Origin: JACPNO01 sp963825405
Lineage (GTDB): Bacteria > Acidobacteriota > Terriglobia > Bryobacterales > Bryobacteraceae
DNA length: 64,000 nt
Direction: 5' to 3'
Assembly (NCBI GenBank): GCA_963825405.1
Contig: CAWGTB010000006.1
Span: 186,001 to 250,000, forward strand
The notes under the pieces are model-generated. The model was not told the DNA's origin. It was given only the letters and a program-made list of their open reading frames with translations, and did not search any database. This document shows positions 36,555-44,744 of this stretch, piece by piece (position 1 is the first letter of the stretch; each line of letters begins with the position of its first letter). A program made the translations under genes and the position numbers.

Positions 36555-38378
36555 ATGACACCACAACCCGGCAAAGGCCACTCGTTTAAAATCAGCGACC
36601 TGCTCAGGCCACACCTGAAGACGCTGGCACTGGGGCTGCTTGCGGTCGTGGGGGAGAGTATCGCAAATCTGCTCGATCCCTGGCCGCTGAAGATTGTTTT
36701 AGATACCGTCTTGAAGTCCAAGGCCGGCAATGGCTGGTTGAATCATCTCGTCGTCTCCAACTTCGGCGATGACAAGCTGACCATTCTGAAGCTCGCAGCC
36801 ATCGCGGCGCTGGTGATTGCCGCTCTAGGAGCGTTGTGTTCGTACGCCGAAAAATACCTGACCACCAGCGTTGGCCAATGGATAATGCACGACTTGCGGC
36901 GGACACTCTATTCGCACATTCAGCGGCTCTCGCTCGCCTATCACGATCAGAAACAAACCGGAGATCTCATTAGCCGCGTGACCGGCGATATCGATGCGAT
37001 TCAAAGCTTCGTCGCATCGGGATTGCTGGGAGCGTTGATCAACTGCCTGACTCTGGTAGGCATGGTCGGCGTGATGTTCTACATCAATTGGCGCTTTACG
37101 TTGATTGCGCTCTCGGTCGCGCCGGTATTATTTGTTCTGATCTATACGTTCACCCGGCGCATCAAGAAGGCATCGCGCGAACTAAGAAAAAAGGAGAGTG
37201 AAATCGTCTCCGTCATCCAGGAAGTTCTCTCCTCGATACACGTGGTCAAAGCTTTCGCGCGCGAGGATTACGAACAGCATCGGCTGGAAGAAGAGAGCCT
37301 CGAGAGTGTCGAGATCGCACTGCGGGCGCGCAGCCTGAAGGCCAGGCTGTCGCCCATCGTCGAAATCATCGTGGCCTGCGGCACCAGCCTGGTGCTGTGG
37401 TTCGGAGCGCGCATGGTCCTGGCGGGCAGCCTTTCGGCCGGCTCGCTCGTGGTTTTCATCCTTTACCTCGCCAAGATGTATAAGCCGATGCAGGAACTGT
37501 CAAAGATGACCGACGCTTATTCGAAGGCGATTGTTGGATACGAGCGAGTTCGTGAAGTGCTGGAGACAGACGGCGAAGTTGTCGACTTGCCCGGCGCGCG
37601 GAGAGCCGGTCCCTTTAAGGGCGAGATCGAATTTCAGGATGTGCATTTCAGTTACCAGCAAGGCGGATCGGTCCTCAAGGATATGAGCTTTCGAATCGAG
37701 CCCGGGCAGATGGCGGCTTTCGTGGGGCCGACGGGGGCAGGAAAAACTACGATCATCAGTTTGATCCCTCGCTTTTACGATGTGACCTCAGGCGTAGTCA
37801 AGATTGATGGCCAGGATGTGCGGCGTTTCAAGCAAAAATCACTGCGCCAACAGATCAGCTTTGTCTTGCAGGATACGGTGCTGTTTCATGCGCCCGTTTG
37901 GCACAACATCGCTTATGGCAAGCCGGAGGCCAGCCGGTCCGAAATTCTGCACGCCGCTGAGATTGCCAATGCTCACGAGTTCATCGAGAAGATGCCGGAG
38001 GGCTACAACACCATGATCGGCGAGCGCGGCGTTACACTGTCCGGCGGACAGCGGCAGCGTATCGCTATCGCCCGCGCCGTGCTGCGCAATACGCCGATTC
38101 TGATTTTGGATGAGCCGAGCTCGGGGCTGGACGCTGGGTCGGAGAAACTGGTCTTCGAAGCGTTGGACCGCATGATCGTGGGCAAGACCGCCATCGTCAT
38201 CGCCCACCGGCTCGCTACTATACGGCGGGCCGACGTCATCTTCGTAGTCAATGACGGCGTCATTGTAGAACACGGCGTGCACGAAGAGCTATTGCAGGCC
38301 GGAGGTCTCTATTCGGAACTCTACGGCTTACAATTCGGCGAAGAGAATTCCGAACGCCTGACGCCAAACCGCGGCTGA
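36555..38378 (+). CDS. ABC exporter, fused permease and ATPase (MsbA-like)
   Basis: A 607-residue half-transporter. The membrane domain (about 20-315) contains six helices, with FYINWRFTLIALSVAPVLFV and the coupling-helix region HVVKAFAREDYEQHRLEEES. The ATPase domain has Walker A FVGPTGAGKTT, the signature TLSGGQRQRIAIARAV, Walker B ILILDEPSSGLD and the switch His in VIAHRLATIRRAD. Such homodimers export lipids, polysaccharides, peptides or drugs; the cargo is not deducible. ATG at 36555 (MTPQPGKG) is preferred over an upstream in-frame ATG. It precedes the IS21-family element. Confidence 0.92.
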   Translation: MTPQPGKGHSFKISDLLRPHLKTLALGLLAVVGESIANLLDPWPLKIVLDTVLKSKAGNGWLNHLVVSNFGDDKLTILKLAAIAALVIAALGALCSYAEKYLTTSVGQWIMHDLRRTLYSHIQRLSLAYHDQKQTGDLISRVTGDIDAIQSFVASGLLGALINCLTLVGMVGVMFYINWRFTLIALSVAPVLFVLIYTFTRRIKKASRELRKKESEIVSVIQEVLSSIHVVKAFAREDYEQHRLEEESLESVEIALRARSLKARLSPIVEIIVACGTSLVLWFGARMVLAGSLSAGSLVVFILYLAKMYKPMQELSKMTDAYSKAIVGYERVREVLETDGEVVDLPGARRAGPFKGEIEFQDVHFSYQQGGSVLKDMSFRIEPGQMAAFVGPTGAGKTTIISLIPRFYDVTSGVVKIDGQDVRRFKQKSLRQQISFVLQDTVLFHAPVWHNIAYGKPEASRSEILHAAEIANAHEFIEKMPEGYNTMIGERGVTLSGGQRQRIAIARAVLRNTPILILDEPSSGLDAGSEKLVFEALDRMIVGKTAIVIAHRLATIRRADVIFVVNDGVIVEHGVHEELLQAGGLYSELYGLQFGEENSERLTPNRG

Positions 38379-38403
38379 TTGGCGATTCCCTCAAAAAATA
38401 AAT

Positions 38404-38419
38404 TGGCATCCAGGTTGCA
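38404..38419 (+). promoter_or_regulatory. Sigma-54-like -24/-12 promoter candidate
   Basis: TGGCA-N6-TTGCA matches both halves of the sigma-54 consensus with correct spacing. It sits 26 bases after the ABC exporter stop and immediately before the presumed left end of the IS21-family element, so it may read into istA or originally have served a gene displaced by the insertion. Confidence 0.45.
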
Positions 38420-38472
38420 ATGACTAAAGTGTACCGCAGAGAGCGTGATGCGGTGCGCGAGGAGGCATACAG

Positions 38473-40044
38473 ATGCCTTGGATGTTGTGGGTGCTGCTGT
38501 GCTTTCAGGGGCGCGGCGAAATCTCGAATGACTCGAACCTGAAGGGCCTGGATGTAGTCCGGCAAGAGGCAATGGTGCGCGAGACCATGCGGCGTAGCCT
38601 GCTGGACGATAAAGCAGGAGCGGCCTCGGCGCGCCGAGCTGCGCAGGCAATTAATGAGAAAGAATTTGTAAATCGATTCAATCGATTTATGCGCGCCATG
38701 GCAGATTTTGCGCGAGCTTATGACGAACAGCACAGCGTCGATCTGAAACGGCTCAAGGTCGTGCTGCACCGGCAGCGACAGCAGCATCGACACGTAACCC
38801 AGCAGTTGCTCTGGGAGGAGTACCGACAAGCCAACCCTGATGGCTATCGCTATTCCCGTTTTTGCGAGCTCTACCAGCGCTGGCGCCGGAAGCAAGATGT
38901 AGTGCTCCGTCAGGAACACAAGGCCGGCGAGAAGCTGTTCGTCGATTGGGCGGGAACAACCATCCCGATCCACGATCCTCGCGGTGGTCCCGTACAGCAG
39001 GCGCATCTGTTCGTCGCTGTACTGGGAGCCAGCTCGTACACCTACGCTGAGGCCACCAGCGATGAGCAGCTGGCGAACTGGATCGGGGCACACGTGCGTG
39101 CCTTCGAGTTTTACCGGGGCGTTCCGAAGCTGGTTGTGCCCGACAACGCTAAGACCGGCGTCACGAAAGCCTGCCGCTACGATCCTGATCTCAATCCCAC
39201 GTATCAGGAGATGGCCATGCACTATGGCGTGGGCGTGGTCCCGGCGCGACCTTACAAGCCGCGCGACAAGGCCAAGGTCGAATCGGGCGTTCAGTTGACT
39301 GAACGATGGATCATCGCGACGCTGCGCCATCGAAAGTTCTTCTCAATCGAGGAACTGAACCAAGTCGTCCGTGAGATGCGCGACCGCATCAACCAGCGGC
39401 CGTTTCGCAAACGCGAAGGCTCGCGTGCGTCGCAGTTCGCAGCTCTGGATAAGCCCGCGCTGAATCCTCTGCCCGCCGAGCCGTTCGATCTCAGCCAATG
39501 GTCTCGCGCACGGGTCAACATTGACTACCACATCGTTTTCGACGCGAACTATTACAGCGTCCCTTACAACTTGGTGCATGAGTTGGTGGAAGTGCGCTCG
39601 ACGCCCACGACCATCGAGCTTTTCCACAAAGGCCAGCGAGTGGCATCACACCTGCGCGCGCGTGGTCAGGAGCACACCATCACTGTTGCCGCGCACCGTC
39701 CACGTTCCCACCAAGCGCATCTGGAATGGACTCCCTCACGCATGGTTCACTGGGCCGAGACCATTGGTCCCCACACGGCACGGCTGTTCGAGCGGATCAT
39801 GAACGACAAACCGCATCCCGAGATGGGTTATCGCGGGTGTCTTGGCATCATCCGTCTAGCGGACAAGTACTCCGCGCAACGCGTGGAAGCTGCTTCCGAG
39901 CGTGCGTTGCTCACAGGCGCATGCCGTTACAAAAGCGTCGAGTCCATCTTGAAAAACTCGCTTGACCGGGTGCCGCCGTCTTCACCGCCGCCCACTCCCA
40001 CTCCACCGCACGACAACATCCGCGGCTCCGAATACTTTGAGTAA
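38473..40044 (+). CDS. istA: IS21-family transposase IstA with an unusual N-terminus
   Basis: A 523-residue DDE transposase. From about residue 100 it is a standard IstA: TQQLLWEEYRQANPDGYRYS, KLFVDWAGTTIPI (first catalytic Asp), PKLVVPDNAKTGV (second Asp) and RDKAKVESGVQLTERW (Glu). The first 90 residues (MPWMLWVLLCFQGRGEISND and following) do not show the expected DNA-binding helix-turn-helix, and an AT-rich palindrome lies within that part. Translation may really begin at ATG 38689, giving a shortened protein, or the 5' end was replaced. istB follows after ten bases. Confidence 0.85.
   Translation: MPWMLWVLLCFQGRGEISNDSNLKGLDVVRQEAMVRETMRRSLLDDKAGAASARRAAQAINEKEFVNRFNRFMRAMADFARAYDEQHSVDLKRLKVVLHRQRQQHRHVTQQLLWEEYRQANPDGYRYSRFCELYQRWRRKQDVVLRQEHKAGEKLFVDWAGTTIPIHDPRGGPVQQAHLFVAVLGASSYTYAEATSDEQLANWIGAHVRAFEFYRGVPKLVVPDNAKTGVTKACRYDPDLNPTYQEMAMHYGVGVVPARPYKPRDKAKVESGVQLTERWIIATLRHRKFFSIEELNQVVREMRDRINQRPFRKREGSRASQFAALDKPALNPLPAEPFDLSQWSRARVNIDYHIVFDANYYSVPYNLVHELVEVRSTPTTIELFHKGQRVASHLRARGQEHTITVAAHRPRSHQAHLEWTPSRMVHWAETIGPHTARLFERIMNDKPHPEMGYRGCLGIIRLADKYSAQRVEAASERALLTGACRYKSVESILKNSLDRVPPSSPPPTPTPPHDNIRGSEYFE
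38669..38689. repeat. Perfect AT-rich palindrome inside the istA 5' region
   Basis: Arm TAAATCGATT (38669-38678), a single central C (38679), then the exact inverse AATCGATTTA (38680-38689). It stands out in GC-rich DNA and overlaps an in-frame ATG at 38689. It could be an operator, a recombination junction or a relic of an insertion. Confidence 0.7.
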
Positions 40045-40053
40045 GGAGACCCC

Positions 40054-40794
40054 ATGCTACAAGAACCAATGATGGAGAAACTGACGGCGATGCGGTTGCT
40101 CGGCATGGCGGATGCGTTGAAGGCGCAAGAGCAAGATCCGGCTTCGCGCGAGCTAAGCTTCCTGGAGCGGCTCGGTCTGCTAGTGGATCAGCAGTGGACC
40201 TGGCGTGAGAATCAAGCGCTGGCGCGTCGCTTGCACGCCGCCAAGCTCAAGGGAGCCTGCGTAGAAGAAATCGACTATCGTGCTTCCCGCGGACTGGACA
40301 AGAGTGTGATCCGCGCCCTCGCACAGAAGTCGGCCTGGGCCGAACAACATGAAAACATCTTCGTGCTTGGGCCTACCGGCGTCGGTAAAAGCTTCGTTGC
40401 TTGTGCCTTGGCGCAGAAGGCATGCCGCGATGGTTACTCGGCCTTTTACACGCGCTCTGCTGCGCTGTTTCGCGACCTGGCCATTGCACGTGCCGATGGG
40501 AGTCTGCGCGGTTTGCTGATACGCTTGAGCCGTATCGATGTCCTGGTGATCGACGACTGGGCCATGGCTCCCCTCGCCGAAACCGAACGCCGCGACTTCT
40601 GGGAAATCTGCGAAGACCGCTATCAGACCCGCTCGACCATACTCACCTCGCAACTGCCGGCGATGCGCTGGCACGAACAGATCGGCGATCCCACCGCCGC
40701 GGACGGCATCCTCGACCGACTGGTTCACAACGCCCACCGGATCGAAATGCGCGGCGATTCCATGCGCAAGAATCGTGGGAAGCCAAGCGCATAA
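40054..40794 (+). CDS. istB: IS21-family helper ATPase IstB
   Basis: A 246-residue AAA+ ATPase that assists IstA in target selection. Features: the N-terminal MMEKLTAMRLLGMADALKAQ, Walker A LGPTGVGKSFVACALAQ, Walker B IDVLVIDDWAMAP, sensor-region STILTSQLP and the C-terminal GDPTAADGILDRLVHNAHRI. It is full length and apparently intact. It starts ten bases after istA with AAGGAG upstream. Immediately downstream lies the right-end repeat GGTGCACT. Confidence 0.95.
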   Translation: MLQEPMMEKLTAMRLLGMADALKAQEQDPASRELSFLERLGLLVDQQWTWRENQALARRLHAAKLKGACVEEIDYRASRGLDKSVIRALAQKSAWAEQHENIFVLGPTGVGKSFVACALAQKACRDGYSAFYTRSAALFRDLAIARADGSLRGLLIRLSRIDVLVIDDWAMAPLAETERRDFWEICEDRYQTRSTILTSQLPAMRWHEQIGDPTAADGILDRLVHNAHRIEMRGDSMRKNRGKPSA

Positions 40795-40834
40795 AGGTGC
40801 ACTGACGAAGAATCACGATAAGCTACTGGTTGTC

Positions 40835-41234
40835 ATGTTTCCACCGGAGCTTGAACGGGATGCATTCCAAGCTACAAACGGCGAATTCGGATGGACCCGC
40901 GCACAGATTCCCACAGTCGTCGATATCCTGCGTCGACACGAACTCGGAATCCTTGGAGGAGAACTGTGGTGGGTGCGCGATGGCGTCCCTGACTGGGCCG
41001 GCGTCATTCCTCAGCGGCATGGCGCGCCGGCCGTTTATCCCTGGGAGACGAAACGTCTACCAGAGGAGCCATGGCTAAACTTTATCGAACGGGCTGCAGC
41101 CGATTCTCTCGCCGCTGTGGAACGCTGGCGCGGAACCGGGTGATTTGCCGGATGATTTAGTCGGGCGAGTTCTGTACAACCTTACCTGGGTTTCCGAAGC
41201 GGAGTATCAAAATCTCCGGACCAATGCCGTCTAA
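40835..41234 (+). CDS. Hypothetical protein next to the IS21 right end (one frameshift)
   Basis: Starts MFPPELERDAFQATNGEFGW and continues with DILRRHELGILGGELWWVRD and YPWETKRLPEEPWLNFIERA. The frame stops at 41143, but after a one-base change near 41125 it continues GDLPDDLVGRVLYNLTWVSE to a stop at 41234, giving about 133 residues. No family recognised. As it begins only 30 bases after the IS, the 5' part may have been lost to the insertion and the visible ATG may be internal. Confidence 0.55.
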
Positions 41235-41603
41235 TTTCACCGAGACCGCCTGAAGCTAATTACCCTCTGAGGCGGAGCGCTGTGTCGCGCTCCGGGTCAC
41301 TGTGTGCTGATGCGGGGACAAGGGCTGCGCCCCTTTCCCCGCGCCCCTTTCTCTGCTAGCGGCATCCTGCCTTCGCTTCGCTCCGGACGGGTTTCTCTTG
41401 ACGAAGCCGAACACTTCCTGCACAATCGAGATGCCAGCGTCGCTACGCTCCGATGGTGTTCGGGATCATCCCGTAATGCCGTTCGGATTCCTTCGGGAAT
41501 GAGCGTTCGGCTTCGCCGGAATCTCCAAACAGGCACTGCGAGATCTGGAGAATAACGACGAATGGTTCAAAGATCTAAAAAAGAAGTAGCCTGCTGACCG
41601 GGC
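41235..41603. other. Gene-poor palindromic stretch with a coding remnant
   Basis: No complete gene is visible. It contains short hairpins: GGAGCGC/GCGCTCC at 41274-41293 and ATTCC-TTCG-GGAAT at 41487-41500. Just before 41589 a plausible C-terminal coding end reads SKQALRDLENNDEWFKDLKK, then a stop, without a matching upstream frame. It may be a relic of a gene or repeat element brought or broken by the nearby IS. Confidence 0.5.
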
Positions 41604-42734
41604 TCATTTAGAGCTCAGCTCCTGATGCTGCTCCACCACTTCAGCGACGGCATCCCGAACCACATCTTTCACCGCCGTTTTCACTGCTTCTTTCAAACTG
41701 TTCTCGACTTCTTTGACGTCCAGTGTTACCTCGGTTTGCTGTCCCACGGCTTCTTTCACGATTGTCTCCAGAAGCGGCTGGACAGGCGGCAAATCCTTGG
41801 TAAGAGCTTTGGCAACTTTCTTGGCTACTTTCCCGCCTGGATCGGCTTCGATATGCGCGTTTTGCTGCTTCGCCTGCCCCGGACTGTCCCAATCGCTCTG
41901 AAACGTGGAGACTAATTGGCTCACCACTTTTGGATCGCGGAAGATGATGCCTACTTCGCGCCGCGCCTCAAGTTCAAGTTTTCTGAGACTCTGGCTGCCG
42001 ATAAAAGCCTTCTGACTATCCCGGATGATGGTGCGCGTGTGCAGCCGCATCGGTGGCAATCTTCGGGCGTGGAGGTTGGTGCTCGGCCGCGTCAACCGGC
42101 CGAGGATCTTTACGTTTACGCCGGCCTTGGCGCGTTCGTCGAGCAGGCGAATCATCGAAGGGTCGCTCACCTCCGGGTCATAAATAAGCAGTTCCTTTTT
42201 GGCGCCCTTGATGAGGGCCGAGAGCTGCTTACGCGCGTTGAGGGGGCTTACCACGAAGCTGGCAAGGCCGGGCTCGTAAGGGCTGCGGTTGCTGTCGGCA
42301 ACGAATAGCTTTCCGGCTTCGCGCACGAGTTGGCGATTCCTGGTGACGATCCCAAAGCTGCGGCTGTGCTCGATATCCAGGTAGGTCAGGTTGAATGCCA
42401 GCAGATAGAGCGCCTTGCCGTCGACGATCATGAGCTTATCGTGATAGCGCACTAAGTCGTCAGCGGTGCGTGCCACCGTGATTCCAGCGGCCAGCAGCCG
42501 CATCTCCAGCTTTCGTAAGCTCACCTCGCCCGACCGGTTGGTATGGGCAATCAAAGCGTGGACGGAAACTCCGCGGCTGACCGCGTTCGCCAGCGATTTT
42601 TCGATATCGCGCCGGTCGAAACGAAATATCACGATTTCGATGCTGCTTTTGGCGCGATTGATTCCACGGATGAGCGGCATAATTCCGTCACGTGGCTGCA
42701 CTAAGAGCTCCACAGACCATTCCTCCCGGGGCAA
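41604..42734 (-). CDS. Phospholipase-D-like protein with one degenerate HKD site
   Basis: A 376-residue protein of the PLDc_2 superfamily (cardiolipin synthases, nucleases). The first HKD motif is intact: YHDKLMIVDG (His98, Lys100, Asp105). The second reads LHTRTIIRDSQKAFIGSQS, where the usual Lys is Arg (His232, Arg234, Asp239), so activity is uncertain. No signal peptide is visible. The C-terminal 100 residues are a charged amphipathic helix region (VKEVENSLKEAVKTAVKDVV) that may associate with membranes. It precedes the Mla operon on the same strand but with a 138-base gap. Confidence 0.8.
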   Translation of the reverse strand: MPREEWSVELLVQPRDGIMPLIRGINRAKSSIEIVIFRFDRRDIEKSLANAVSRGVSVHALIAHTNRSGEVSLRKLEMRLLAAGITVARTADDLVRYHDKLMIVDGKALYLLAFNLTYLDIEHSRSFGIVTRNRQLVREAGKLFVADSNRSPYEPGLASFVVSPLNARKQLSALIKGAKKELLIYDPEVSDPSMIRLLDERAKAGVNVKILGRLTRPSTNLHARRLPPMRLHTRTIIRDSQKAFIGSQSLRKLELEARREVGIIFRDPKVVSQLVSTFQSDWDSPGQAKQQNAHIEADPGGKVAKKVAKALTKDLPPVQPLLETIVKEAVGQQTEVTLDVKEVENSLKEAVKTAVKDVVRDAVAEVVEQHQELSSK

Positions 42735-42872
42735 GGTGCCCGTTAGCGATCGCAGATCAACAACACTATGGTGAGAGCAGTTGGCAGACCGTTTCGAGAT
42801 GCGCAGGAAGCGACGCTAAAACCGTAGAAGGTCCGCGCAATTTTTACCACCTCTGCAAGAAAGGCAGTCCCG

Positions 42873-43979
42873 CTAGCGCGCTGCCGGCTGCGGTGTTGGC
42901 TTATGTCCGTCCGATTGGTTAATGGGCGCAGGAATATTCGCCCCCACGGGGTATACCAGGATTCTGACTTTATTGGCCTCGCCGTCGTCTTTCGCCTTTC
43001 CGAGTCCGATGGTTTTGATCCGCGTGTCGTCCAGTCGAAAATTATCGACCAGGTAGTCGCGAACCACCATCGAGCGCGCCTGCGTGAGCGAACGGGCCTT
43101 GTCGGTATCGCCTTTAGCGCCGGTCGCTGCCGCCACGACAGCCAGGCCAAAGTGATTGTCTTCGAGAAACTTGCCGGTTTCGTTCAGGAGTTTTTGACGG
43201 GTGAGCTTTGCCGATTCCGGTTTGTCGAAAATCTGGCTGGCTTCGTAAGTGAAGGTCTTCATGACTGGGCCTGCCGGAACCGTTGAGATGGCGTTTTTGG
43301 TCAGCTCGTCGGAATCTTCGTAGCCGCGCTTTTTGTAGAAGCCCCGAAGAAAGAAGTTGTGCTTAAGAGCTTCCATATTTTCCTGGAACGCAGTGGCGCC
43401 GGCGCTGGCTTCGTTGTACATGGTTTTGTCGTTGACCAAAGCGCCCACGGTTCCCTGGCCCCGCTCGATTTTGGATGTTACGGCTCGCATATCTCCAGCC
43501 GCTCCCTCGATGTTTTGCATGGCGCTCTTGGATGTGTCCAGAATTTGGTCCGTCTTCTTGATGAGATTTGAAATGTCGAGGGGAGGTTCACTCTCGATGG
43601 TCTCGCCGTTTTTTAGTGGCTCGGCTTCGCTCGAGCCGAAGGAAACCTCGACATACTTGTCACCCAGCAACCCTTCCGACTTGATGGAGGCAACCGAATC
43701 CTTCTTCACAAGCCTCCGGGTTGCCTTTTCCAAATCCATGACGACGACCACTTTACCGTCGGGCTTGCCGGGCAGGTTGATATGCCGCACGACGCCTTTG
43801 TGAATTCCGCCAACGCGCACCTCGGCGCCCTCATTCAGGCCTACGACGTTGTCAAAATCCGCCCGGGCCTGGTACGTGGAGAGAAACCGCGATTCCTGCC
43901 GGCCAACCAGGAAGATCGCGGTGGCCAGAATACACAGGGTTGCGACGATAAAAATGCCTAGTCGAAATGCTTTGGACAT
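42873..43979 (-). CDS. mlaD: MlaD-type MCE protein with an OmpA-like C-terminal domain
   Basis: A 368-residue substrate-binding component of a lipid transporter. One N-terminal helix (LGIFIVATLCILATAIFLVG) precedes a single MCE domain (YQARADFDNVVGLNEGAEVR, then SEGLLGDKYVEVSFG). A helical linker follows, and the C-terminus resembles the OmpA peptidoglycan-binding fold (LLNETGKFLEDNHFGLAVVA to DDTRIKTIGLGKAKDDGEAN). The fusion could anchor the transporter to the cell wall. It is the last gene of mlaE-mlaF-mlaD; mlaB and mlaC are not present. The gene symbol is by family, not proven orthology. Confidence 0.82.
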   Translation of the reverse strand: MSKAFRLGIFIVATLCILATAIFLVGRQESRFLSTYQARADFDNVVGLNEGAEVRVGGIHKGVVRHINLPGKPDGKVVVVMDLEKATRRLVKKDSVASIKSEGLLGDKYVEVSFGSSEAEPLKNGETIESEPPLDISNLIKKTDQILDTSKSAMQNIEGAAGDMRAVTSKIERGQGTVGALVNDKTMYNEASAGATAFQENMEALKHNFFLRGFYKKRGYEDSDELTKNAISTVPAGPVMKTFTYEASQIFDKPESAKLTRQKLLNETGKFLEDNHFGLAVVAAATGAKGDTDKARSLTQARSMVVRDYLVDNFRLDDTRIKTIGLGKAKDDGEANKVRILVYPVGANIPAPINQSDGHKPTPQPAAR

Positions 43980-43987
43980 AAAAGCTC

Positions 43988-44737
43988 CTATGCCGCTTCG
44001 CTTAAGAAGCGGACCACAAACGGATCGCGGCTCTTGCGCAATTCCTCATACGTGCCTTCGAGCATGACTTTTCCTTCGTGGAGCAACACAAAGCGGTCCG
44101 AGAAATGCCGGGTGGCTCGGATATCGTGGGTCACCACGATACTGGTGATGTGATTTTTCTCCTTGAGCCGCTGAATGAGCTCTCCAATTTCCTGGGTCGT
44201 GATCGGATCGAGGCCGGCCGTTGGCTCATCGAAAAGCAACAGGCTGGGGTCCAGGGCAAGCGCCCGCGCCAGCCCCACCCGCTTTTGCATGCCACCGGAA
44301 ATCTCGGACGGCAGCTTTTCCAAGTCCTTCTCCATCCCCACTCCTGCTAACAGTTCGCGAGTGCGACTCTTTCGTTCTGCGTCCGATAGCTGGCTGTGGC
44401 GGCTGATGGGGAAAGCCACGTTTTCTTCTACGGTGAGTGAGTCATAGAGGGCCGCCTGTTGGAACAGAAAGCCGACCTTGGCTCTGACTTTGTTCAGCGC
44501 GTCCATTTCGAGGCCTTTGATCTCCTGGCCATAAACGCAAATGGAACCGGCATCAGGTTGCTGCAAGCCAATGACGAGTTTCAGGAAGACGCTCTTCCCA
44601 GTGCCGCTGCGTCCCAGGATGGCTACCGTCTCGCCCGCCTGCACGACGAGATTGACTCCGTCCAAGACCTTTTGCGGGCCAAATGACTTGCGGAGATCCT
44701 TCACTTCAACCGGTGTCGGATTGACTTCTTTACCCAT
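43988..44737 (-). CDS. mlaF: MlaF-type ABC transporter ATPase
   Basis: A 249-residue ATPase that powers phospholipid (or other hydrophobic) transport. Walker A is ILGRSGTGKSVFLKLVIGL, the signature ISGGMQKRVGLARAL (a form typical of MlaF/Mkl) and Walker B LLLFDEPTAGLDPITTQEIG, with the switch His in VVTHDIRATRHFSDRF. Start at ATG 44737 (MGKEVNPTP) is preferred over an upstream ATG inside mlaE. It slightly overlaps or abuts mlaE and is followed after eight bases by mlaD. Confidence 0.92.
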   Translation of the reverse strand: MGKEVNPTPVEVKDLRKSFGPQKVLDGVNLVVQAGETVAILGRSGTGKSVFLKLVIGLQQPDAGSICVYGQEIKGLEMDALNKVRAKVGFLFQQAALYDSLTVEENVAFPISRHSQLSDAERKSRTRELLAGVGMEKDLEKLPSEISGGMQKRVGLARALALDPSLLLFDEPTAGLDPITTQEIGELIQRLKEKNHITSIVVTHDIRATRHFSDRFVLLHEGKVMLEGTYEELRKSRDPFVVRFLSEAA

Positions 44738-44744
44738 AAGGCCC

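Larger units (their letters stand above)
38421..40805 (+). mobile_element. IS21-family insertion sequence
   Basis: An istA-istB pair in standard order defines the family. AGTGTACC at 38428-38435 and the near-inverse GGTGCACT at 40796-40803 are candidate terminal repeat units. The boundaries are therefore approximate (left TG near 38421). The length of about 2.4 kb is normal for IS21. No target duplication could be identified by eye. Confidence 0.7.

Noticed and set aside
38260..39330. 356-residue reverse open frame across the ABC exporter and istA
   Set aside because: Shadow of istA; no domain and no ribosome site.
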